Part shown: positions 58,624 to 64,000 of the stretch, piece by piece | How the letters are laid out: each line of letters opens with the position of its first letter | Numbering within the stretch: position 1 is the first letter of the stretch | Source of the DNA: JANOBD01 sp031411495 | GTDB taxonomy: Bacteria > Planctomycetota > Phycisphaerae > Tepidisphaerales > Tepidisphaeraceae | Direction: 5' to 3' | Assembly: GCA_031411495.1 (NCBI GenBank) | Contig: JANOBD010000101.1 | Span: 1-64,000 of the forward strand | DNA length: 64,000 nucleotides | Made by a program: the position numbers and the translations under genes | The notes under the pieces: model-generated | Databases searched by the model: none | What the model was told of the DNA's origin: nothing | Seen by the model: the letters and a program-made list of their open reading frames with translations, nothing else

Positions 58624-58791
58624 TCACGCGGTTGCGGCGACGGGGGCGAGTGCCACGAGCGAGGCCAGGCGGATTCGGCGCAGCCGCATCAGGTGAACCG
58701 CCGCCAGGAACAACGCGAGATACGGCGCAAAAAAGAGGAAGCCGTGTTGGCCGGCGAGGAAGGTGATGGGAAGGAAGCGCAGCGACCGCAT
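58624..58791 (-). CDS. Candidate small membrane protein (55 aa)
   Basis: A short frame that codes for MRSLRFLPITFLAGQHGF, a hydrophobic middle (LFFAPYLALFLAAVHLM) and VALAPVAATA at the end. Codon third positions are rich in G/C as in neighbouring genes, and the mix of two hydrophobic helices and Arg-rich loop looks protein-like. The ribosome-binding site is weak and I know no family. It lies upstream of the GNAT gene on the same strand. Confidence 0.45.
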   Translation of the reverse strand: MRSLRFLPITFLAGQHGFLFFAPYLALFLAAVHLMRLRRIRLASLVALAPVAATA

Positions 58792-59266
58792 GTGTGAGAG
58801 CAATCATATCCGCGCGTCCGACAAGCCGATCGTCAAAGCGTCTCATTCGACAGGGATTGGCCCCCCGCGCGGTTCCATCTGCACCGCCTACGCGCTGAAA
58901 AAGGGCGCAAAGTTCGGAATTATCGGCAATTTGCAGGGGTTCTTTGGCAGGCACGGGTTATCGGCCGTTGACGAAACGCCCGGCGAATTCGAGAGGCGAT
59001 TTCCTGGAGACCGGCCCAGGAAATGTCGGCGCGTGTCGTCATGCTTCGAGCCATGAACGCCAGCGGCGCGGAGCGCCGGGAGCAGATCGCCCGCCAGCGG
59101 GCCGCGGTGCTCGTGTTGTACGCGCGGGGTTGGATCGCGACCACTAGGGATTCGTGTTCTCTTCCATGCCGCCCGAAGTCGGCTCGCCGGCCCGAGCGAG
59201 CGCCGGCCCGAAAGAATGACGGGAGCCGTCGTTCGTTGGCGTCAGCGGGGCGACTACCATGTCGAT
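58792..59266. other. 475-base region upstream of the phosphatase gene
   Basis: Contains a 9-bp hairpin ATTTCCTGG/CCAGGAAAT (58999-59024). Frames overlapping it on both strands give Arg-rich, low-similarity translations and are not called. The promoter of the phosphatase gene presumably lies here but no consensus stands out. Confidence 0.4.
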
Positions 59267-60580
59267 ATGAGCAGCAGTTACCCCACCGAGCCTCTCGATG
59301 ACTACAAGCATCGGCCCTGGGCGCAGCGACTCGGGATCATCACGACGATGATGCGCGAAGTCTCGCGCATGACGAACCCTGAAGACATGGTCGATGTCTA
59401 CGGCACCTGGGTCCAGGCGATTCAGCCCGTCGACCGCTTCGTCGCCGTGAGCCGCCGCGATTTGATACAGCCTTACTATCGCATCACAAGATCCGGTTTG
59501 TGGGAAGAGCGGGGCATCGAGATCAACCCGTGGAAGCAGCGAAACCAGTTGCCGATGTTCGACCGCGGCATCCTTGGAGACCTGATCTACGCCCAGAAGC
59601 CCATGCTGTTCGACAACCTCGACGTGCCTGAAGGCGACCCGGCCTACGAGCACCTGGTCGGCTGCAAATCGATGTACGCAATCCCTCAGTTCGAGAACGG
59701 CGTGGCCATCAACATGATCGTCGCCCTCAAGAAAGAGCCGGACTACTTCGATCGCGAGGAGATGCCCAACCGTATGTGGGTGTCGAACCTGTTCGGTCGT
59801 GCGACGAAAAATCTCGTGCTCAACGAGGAGCTTCGCAAGGCGTACGAAATCGTCGATCGCGAGTTGAAAGTGGTTGCCGACATTCAGCGAAGCCTGTTGC
59901 CGATGGAACTGCCCAAGATCGACGGACTCGACATAGCGGTGCACTACCAGACGAGCACGCAGGCGGGCGGAGACTATTACGACTTCTTCGAACTCGACGA
60001 CGGCCGCATCGGCATCCTCATCGCCGATGTGAGTGGCCACGGCACGCCGGCTGCGGTGATGATGGCGGTCACGCACAGCATCGCCCACACCCGCGACGAG
60101 CCGCCCACGCCGCCGAGCGATCTGCTCAACTTCATCAACCGCCGGCTCACCGCGCGCTACACGAACAACGGCACGTTCGTGACGGCGTTCTACGGCATCT
60201 ACGATCCGAAAGACCGGACCATCCTCTACTGTAACGCCGGCCACAATCCGCCGATGGTCCGTCGAGCCGACGGCAGCGCGACACTCACGCTGGATGAGAA
60301 CCGGAATCTGCCGCTGGGCATCGTTGAGGATGAAACCTACCAGGATGCCAAGGCCCAGCTCCGGGCGGGAGACGTGCTGGTCATCTACACCGACGGCATT
60401 ACCGAGGCGCGCTCGCCGAGCGATGAACTCTTCGGCACCGAGCGACTGGAAGGCCTGCTCTGCGACTGCGCGCCGGATGCGAAGGCAATCATCGAAACGA
60501 CGGTGAAAGCCGTGAACGAGTGGACCGATTTTGCCCCAGCGAACGACGACCGGACGCTGGTTGTCGGCAAACTCGGGTGA
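59267..60580 (+). CDS. SpoIIE/RsbU-type PP2C phosphatase with N-terminal GAF-like domain
   Basis: A 437-residue protein. The first ~190 residues look like a GAF sensor. A short helix linker (ELKVVADIQRSLLPMELP) leads to the PP2C-type catalytic domain with metal-binding QAGGDYYDFFEL, LIADVSGHGTPAAVMMA, YCNAGHNPPMVRR, LVIYTDGITEARSP and the final DDRTLVVG. Such enzymes dephosphorylate anti-sigma-factor antagonists in partner-switching stress pathways; no anti-sigma gene is nearby. The ATG at 59267 fits the domain start. Confidence 0.87.
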   Translation: MSSSYPTEPLDDYKHRPWAQRLGIITTMMREVSRMTNPEDMVDVYGTWVQAIQPVDRFVAVSRRDLIQPYYRITRSGLWEERGIEINPWKQRNQLPMFDRGILGDLIYAQKPMLFDNLDVPEGDPAYEHLVGCKSMYAIPQFENGVAINMIVALKKEPDYFDREEMPNRMWVSNLFGRATKNLVLNEELRKAYEIVDRELKVVADIQRSLLPMELPKIDGLDIAVHYQTSTQAGGDYYDFFELDDGRIGILIADVSGHGTPAAVMMAVTHSIAHTRDEPPTPPSDLLNFINRRLTARYTNNGTFVTAFYGIYDPKDRTILYCNAGHNPPMVRRADGSATLTLDENRNLPLGIVEDETYQDAKAQLRAGDVLVIYTDGITEARSPSDELFGTERLEGLLCDCAPDAKAIIETTVKAVNEWTDFAPANDDRTLVVGKLG

Positions 60581-60584
60581 GGGG

Positions 60585-60613
60585 GTCACCGTGCTGACGT
60601 TGGCCGCGGTGAC
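60585..60613. terminator. Hairpin after the phosphatase gene
   Basis: GTCACCG and CGGTGAC (7 bp) separated by 15 bases, five bases past the stop and before the convergent small gene. There is no T-tract. Confidence 0.35.
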
Positions 60614-60717
60614 GAGCCAGTCCCGCAGCGACACCGGAAACCACAATCGGCTTGGGCGGGGTGTGCCTTCGGACCGATGCGAAGGCTGCGCGGCGTGCGA
60701 TGATCCGCAAGCCGACC

Positions 60718-61038
60718 CTACGCGTTGGTTGCGAAAACGGTTGGGTGAAATGGGCGCCCGCTGGATTCGACGAGTGTTTTCGAGATGCGGGTGTAGTAGT
60801 CCCACAGGATGGCAGGGTCGGTCACTTCGTACCCGAAGTATTCGGAACAGTACCAGCGGTTTTCACGACTGATCGCGTAGCGGTATCGGATCGCAAAGTC
60901 GGCCGCACCGCCGCTGCGGATGAAATAGCACATCAGGGTTTCTGCATCGGTAACGGGGCGGCCCATCGCCAGGGAACAGTAATAGCGGTTGAGGGGCCCG
61001 CAAGCCTCTTCGATCTGCGCACGAGTGCGAAACTCCAT
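60718..61038 (-). CDS. Conserved small protein, unknown function
   Basis: A 106-residue protein with many Tyr, Arg and Trp residues (NRYYCSLAMGR, YRYAISRENRWYCSEYFGYE). The ribosome-binding site is strong (GGAGG before the ATG), so it is a real gene. No family is recognised; two Cys residues, in YYCS and WYCS, may be functional. No signal peptide or membrane segment. It lies downstream of the aldo/keto reductase on the same strand, separated by a palindromic repeat. Confidence 0.65.
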   Translation of the reverse strand: MEFRTRAQIEEACGPLNRYYCSLAMGRPVTDAETLMCYFIRSGGAADFAIRYRYAISRENRWYCSEYFGYEVTDPAILWDYYTRISKTLVESSGRPFHPTVFATNA

Positions 61039-61171
61039 ATCGCGTTACCTCCGCCAGGCCAACGGATCGCCAAAGTCACTACAAGGAACACGAGAACATG
61101 CCAATGCCCGCAGTGCCATAGGGGTTCTCTCGAAAAATCCTGCAAAATCCGCTTCTCCGCATGATCAGCGT

Positions 61172-61250
61172 TCATGCCGAGGTGACCCAAAAGTCTGGCT
61201 CGTTCGGATGTCGTTCGAGATGCCAGGTATTTCGGCTTACCTCGGCATGA
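61172..61250. repeat. 79-bp palindromic repeat, MITE-like
   Basis: Perfect 12-base terminal inverted repeats, TCATGCCGAGGT and ACCTCGGCATGA, enclose 55 bases with inner complementary words (CTGGC/GCCAG). It fills the gap between the aldo/keto reductase and the 106-residue gene. The layout resembles the dispersed 'GTCAT-CCGAG' palindromes found in many soil bacteria, as I remember them. Confidence 0.65.
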
Positions 61251-61291
61251 CGTTATCGACGCGGGAAGCGTCAACGTAAAAGCGAGCACCC

Positions 61292-62311
61292 TTACCACGC
61301 GTACGCTTCCGGCGCCCACTGCTTCTTCCAGTCGGCCACGCCTTCATCGGTCGGGCCCTTGGGGCCGGGGAAGAGTTTGTCGAGGAACTTGAGTTGTTCG
61401 TCGTCGAGTTTGATCTCGGTGGCGCGGACGGAGCCGGCGAGTTGGTCGAGCGTGCGCGGGCCGATGATCGGCGCGGTGATCGCGGGGTTGTGGAGCATCC
61501 ACGCCAGGGCGACGTCCGCCGGCTTTTCGCCGAGCGACTTGCACCAGTTTTCCCACTTTTCCAGCCGCGGGCGTTCCTTGTCGATGCGCTTCTGGTTGCC
61601 TTCCTGCGCGCGGCGACCTTGCGAGAGTTTCTCGAGCGCGCCGCCGAGCAGGCCGCTCTCCAGCGGGCTCCACGGGATCACGCCCAGGCCATAGTGAAGA
61701 CACGCCGGCAGGACTTCGAGTTCGATCGCGCGGCTCATGAGCGAGTATTTCGACTGCTCGCTCACCAGGCCGAACGCGTTCATGCGCTTGGCGGTTTCGT
61801 TCGCGAGCGCGATGTGCCAGCCGGCGAAATTGCTGCTGCCGGCGTAGACGATCTTGCCTTGCTTGATCAGCACGTCGAACGCGCTCCAGACCTCTTCGAA
61901 TGGGGTCTCGCGCGAGATGTGATGCATCTGGTACAGGTCGATGTAGTCGGTCTGCAGGCGCTTGAGCGAGCCTTCGCACGCGCGACGGATTTTGACTGCG
62001 GAGAGACCGCGCTTCATCGTGATGTCGGACGGGTCGACATCCATGTCGTTGTAGAGCTTGGTGGCGAGGATCACCTTTTCGCGTCGGCCTTCGCCTTGCG
62101 CGAACCAGCGGCCCATGATCTGCTCGGTGACGCCTTCGCCGCGTTTCCAGCCGTAGACATCGGCCGTGTCGAAGAAGTTGATGCCGAGCTCGAGCGCCTT
62201 GTCCATGATGGCAAAGCTGTCGGGTTCGGTGGTCTGCGGGCCGAAGTTCATCGTGCCGAGACAGAGTCGGGACACTTTGCATCCGCTGCGGCCGAGTTGG
62301 GTGTACTGCAT
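61292..62311 (-). CDS. Aldo/keto reductase
   Basis: A 339-residue TIM-barrel NADPH-dependent oxidoreductase. The catalytic tetrad is visible: Asp and Tyr in INFFDTADVYG, Lys in VILATKLYND and His in DYIDLYQMHHIS. The cofactor region includes WSPLESGLLGG, and APIIGPRTLDQLAGSV near the end matches the NADP-phosphate-binding loop. Reduction of sugar-like or small carbonyl compounds is likely; the substrate is unknown. The start has a GAGAGGAAC site. Confidence 0.92.
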   Translation of the reverse strand: MQYTQLGRSGCKVSRLCLGTMNFGPQTTEPDSFAIMDKALELGINFFDTADVYGWKRGEGVTEQIMGRWFAQGEGRREKVILATKLYNDMDVDPSDITMKRGLSAVKIRRACEGSLKRLQTDYIDLYQMHHISRETPFEEVWSAFDVLIKQGKIVYAGSSNFAGWHIALANETAKRMNAFGLVSEQSKYSLMSRAIELEVLPACLHYGLGVIPWSPLESGLLGGALEKLSQGRRAQEGNQKRIDKERPRLEKWENWCKSLGEKPADVALAWMLHNPAITAPIIGPRTLDQLAGSVRATEIKLDDEQLKFLDKLFPGPKGPTDEGVADWKKQWAPEAYAW

Positions 62312-62410
62312 GCTGGGTTCCTCTCTGGGGTGATCAAAGAAGAATAGGCTCGGCGTATCGAGATCGCGAGAGCGCAGCGCGAAAAGGCGCAGGACGATGG
62401 CGGCGATGTG

Positions 62411-62812
62411 TCAACTCGCGCGGGTCGCCGTCGCAAATGAGCCGAGCCAATGCCCCAGCCATGTCGCGAGGATGCACAAAACGACGGACAGAACGATGTT
62501 GGCCCCGGCAAGCCACGGGCGCGATTGGAGCAGCGTGAAGGTCTGCAGGCTGAACGACGAAAATGTCGTATAGCCGCCGCACACCCCCACGATCAGGAAA
62601 TGGGTCGTGAAAGCGCGGGCATCGGTCTCCATTCTCCCGGAAATGCCGGCGAGTGCGGCCAGGATGCCGATCAGCAGGGAGCCGGTCACGTTGACGACGA
62701 TCGTTCCCCAGGGGAACGCCTCAGACGTCGCAGCCGCCACGAGGTTGGAGAGCCAGAACCGCGACACGCTTCCGAGCGCTCCGCCGAGGGCGATGAGGAA
62801 ATAGGCCTGCAT
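62411..62812 (-). CDS. crcB: Fluoride channel FluC/CrcB
   Basis: A 133-residue protein with four hydrophobic helices. It is the dual-topology fluoride-export channel. Motifs: GGALGSVSRFWLSNLV in helix 1, WGTIVVNVTGSLLIG in helix 2 with the pore Asn, and GVCGGYTTFSSFSLQT in helix 3, containing the broken-helix Na+ site and Phe pair. The full length fits the homodimeric type. No fluoride-riboswitch consensus is visible upstream. The start is 62812. Confidence 0.93.
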   Translation of the reverse strand: MQAYFLIALGGALGSVSRFWLSNLVAAATSEAFPWGTIVVNVTGSLLIGILAALAGISGRMETDARAFTTHFLIVGVCGGYTTFSSFSLQTFTLLQSRPWLAGANIVLSVVLCILATWLGHWLGSFATATRAS

Positions 62813-62969
62813 CTGTCTGCTCCGATCACGGGTGTGTTGGCAGCGCGAAGTTATCGGCATGTAGGCATTTCGGGGCAAATCGAGGTGGGAATCTGAACGG
62901 CATGAAAGCGTCTTACACGAAGATGGGACGGAGAAAAACGCGACGGGTTTCGCATTTTTCTACAGGCGC

Positions 62970-62997
62970 TTGCCATCTGTGCCGAGGCATATATAGT
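62970..62997 (+). promoter_or_regulatory. Candidate rho promoter
   Basis: TTGCCA (62970-62975), 16-base spacer, TATAGT (62992-62997). It is the best-spaced promoter pair seen in the window and would give a ~385-nt leader before rho. Confidence 0.55.
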
Positions 62998-63259
62998 ATT
63001 TGTGAAGTAACGGCCCCGCCCCAACGGGCTGTCCGGGTCAGTTTTTCCCAACCAACTCGTTCACGACTCGCACCTTGACTAGTGTATGTGGTTGGCTCAT
63101 CTCCCGGGAGTCCGGTGAGATGGCAGTTCACTCCGAGCGTTTGCCTCACGGTTATTCCGCCGCGTGACTCCCGCTCGAATGTCGGACGCCGGTTCGCAGT
63201 TCGTCACCCGCACTCATGCGAAACGCTCGCGTATTCATGTGCAACCCTGAGATAAATCG

Positions 63260-63279
63260 GGCCTGCTGTAAATCAGGCC
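63260..63279 (+). promoter_or_regulatory. Hairpin in the rho leader
   Basis: GGCCTG-CTGTAAAT-CAGGCC forms a 6-bp stem ~110 bases before the rho ATG. It may take part in control of rho expression; no T-tract follows. Confidence 0.35.
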
Positions 63280-63389
63280 GACGTTGACACCCGCACGGGC
63301 GTCGCGTTCCCCGAATTCTGTGTTTTGATGTCCACTTTTTGAACAATCCCACCCCCCAACTCATTCCTATTGCTGAGGAGGCCATCCCA

Positions 63390-64000
63390 ATGGCAAAGAC
63401 CACCCGATCCCGCCGCAGTGCGGACAAGACCGACGAGAACGAAGATACCAAGACGACCGAGGTCGAATCCTCGAAGGCCACCGACGTGGCGACCATCCCG
63501 GAGCCGGAGCCGGTCGCGCCGCCCGCCCCCAAGGTCGAAGCGCCGAAAACCGAAGCGCCCAAGTCCGAAGCCCCGCGCCAGGACAACCGCCCCGGCCGCG
63601 ACGACGTCGCCAATGTCGACGCCGAGACCAATGCCAAGTACGAGAGCGTGAAGTCCGGCAAGCTCTACATCAAAGAGCTTCAGCAGATGGAAGTGGACAA
63701 GCTCCACGTCATCGCCCGCGAAGAAGGCATCCAGGACTACGTCGGCCTCAAGAAGCAGGACCTGATCTTCCAGATCCTGCGCAGCCGCGTCCGCCAGAAT
63801 GGCCTGATGTTCGGCGAAGGCGTCCTCGAGATCCTTCCCGACGGCTTCGGTTTCCTTCGCTCACCCGAATACAACTACGAGCCATGCCCGGACGACATTT
63901 ACGTCAGCCCGAGCCAGATCCGCCGGTTCGGCCTGCGCAACGGCCACGTCGTGCAGGGCCAGATCCGTCCGCCGAAAGAAAGCGAACGCTACTTCGCGCT
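63390..64000 (+). CDS. rho: Transcription termination factor Rho (N-terminal part, truncated by window end)
   Basis: Starts at ATG 63390 with GAGGAG nine bases upstream and runs off the window. Rho is the hexameric RNA helicase that ends transcription. A ~90-residue Lys/Glu/Pro/Ala-rich extension (TKTTEVESSKATD, PKTEAPKSEAP) precedes the typical N-terminal helix region (LYIKELQQMEVDKLHVIARE) and RNA-binding domain with GEGVLEILPDGFGFLRSPEY, DDIYVSPSQIRRFGLRNG and IRPPKESERYFAL. The long charged extension is typical of planctomycete and other high-GC Rho proteins. The ATPase domain lies outside the window. Confidence 0.93.
   Translation, partial: MAKTTRSRRSADKTDENEDTKTTEVESSKATDVATIPEPEPVAPPAPKVEAPKTEAPKSEAPRQDNRPGRDDVANVDAETNAKYESVKSGKLYIKELQQMEVDKLHVIAREEGIQDYVGLKKQDLIFQILRSRVRQNGLMFGEGVLEILPDGFGFLRSPEYNYEPCPDDIYVSPSQIRRFGLRNGHVVQGQIRPPKESERYFA

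Larger units (their letters stand above)
62813..63389. other. 577-base divergent region: crcB upstream and long rho leader
   Basis: Contains a plausible rho promoter at 62970-62997 and a ~385-base leader with a hairpin at 63260-63279. No convincing open frame, tRNA or known ncRNA motif was found. The crcB promoter must lie in its left third but no clear boxes are visible. Confidence 0.5.

Noticed and set aside
59144..60805. 553-codon minus-strand frame opposite the PP2C gene
   Set aside because: The PP2C metal-binding motifs on the plus strand settle the coding strand.
62813..62900. Possible fluoride riboswitch upstream of crcB
   Set aside because: The conserved GGNGATGG and CTGATG-type segments of the fluoride (crcB) motif are not present on the minus strand.

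Overview
This 64-kb window is high-GC bacterial DNA with dense coding on both strands. It most probably comes from a planctomycete of the Phycisphaerae type. Several features point there together: three secreted proteins end in a PEP-CTERM-like tail (PEPT...RRRK), three others carry an N-terminal LE-x-R-x-LL motif, one pseudopilin-like protein is of the H-X9-DG class, and dockerin-like FDDLL repeats sit on surface proteins. I see no rRNA, tRNA, CRISPR array, transposase or prophage. Taxonomy is inference from protein style, not from a marker gene.

Layout. 1-6.7 kb: end of folC, small conserved proteins (DUF2237, DUF1801), an ATP-type phosphofructokinase, an RTX-repeat LEPR-XLL protein and a hybrid histidine kinase. 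6.8-14.1 kb: a translation/transcription operon, nusA-infB-DUF503-rbfA, continuing into a degenerate HhH-GPD-like protein and hisG; nusA has a good -10 box and a leader containing an intrinsic terminator. 14.1-18.9 kb: a small membrane protein, a YebC-family regulator, cysteine synthase, a pseudopilin and a LamG-type PEP-CTERM protein. 19.1-22.6 kb: a BNR/ulvan-lyase-like secreted protein and a PQQ-type sugar dehydrogenase with a PEP-CTERM tail. 22.7-30.9 kb: rsmE, a P-loop ATPase, an MsbA-like ABC exporter, a nitronate-monooxygenase-like flavoprotein, transketolase and a DUF1963 protein. 31-42 kb: an FG-GAP LEPR-XLL protein, a GT39-like membrane glycosyltransferase, a 1084-residue LEPR-XLL protein with dockerin-like repeats, bipA/typA and a HAF-like PEP-CTERM protein. 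42-53 kb: a YdjY-like protein, a PilZ protein, a metallophosphoesterase and a 2461-residue protein with two FHA domains and a two-TM coiled-coil C-terminus. 53-64 kb: a methyltransferase, an arabinose-isomerase-like enzyme, a hydrolase, cytochrome c, DUF429, GNAT, a SpoIIE/PP2C phosphatase, an aldo/keto reductase, a fluoride channel, and the start of rho after a long leader.

Two themes run through the window. One is core gene expression: nusA, infB, rbfA, rsmE, bipA and rho. The other is an exported, carbohydrate-facing repertoire. Two surface-protein signals (PEP-CTERM and LEPR-XLL) occur side by side, and the same dockerin-like module is found with each.

The most unusual items are the giant FHA/coiled-coil membrane protein; a set of heptad-phased, partly inverted spacer repeats in consecutive gaps of the nusA-infB operon, before bipA, and apparently also inside the open frame of the GT39-like gene; and a pair of small GTAGCC-hairpin elements flanking the YdjY-like gene. 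No complete, clearly new multi-gene system such as a defence island is evident.
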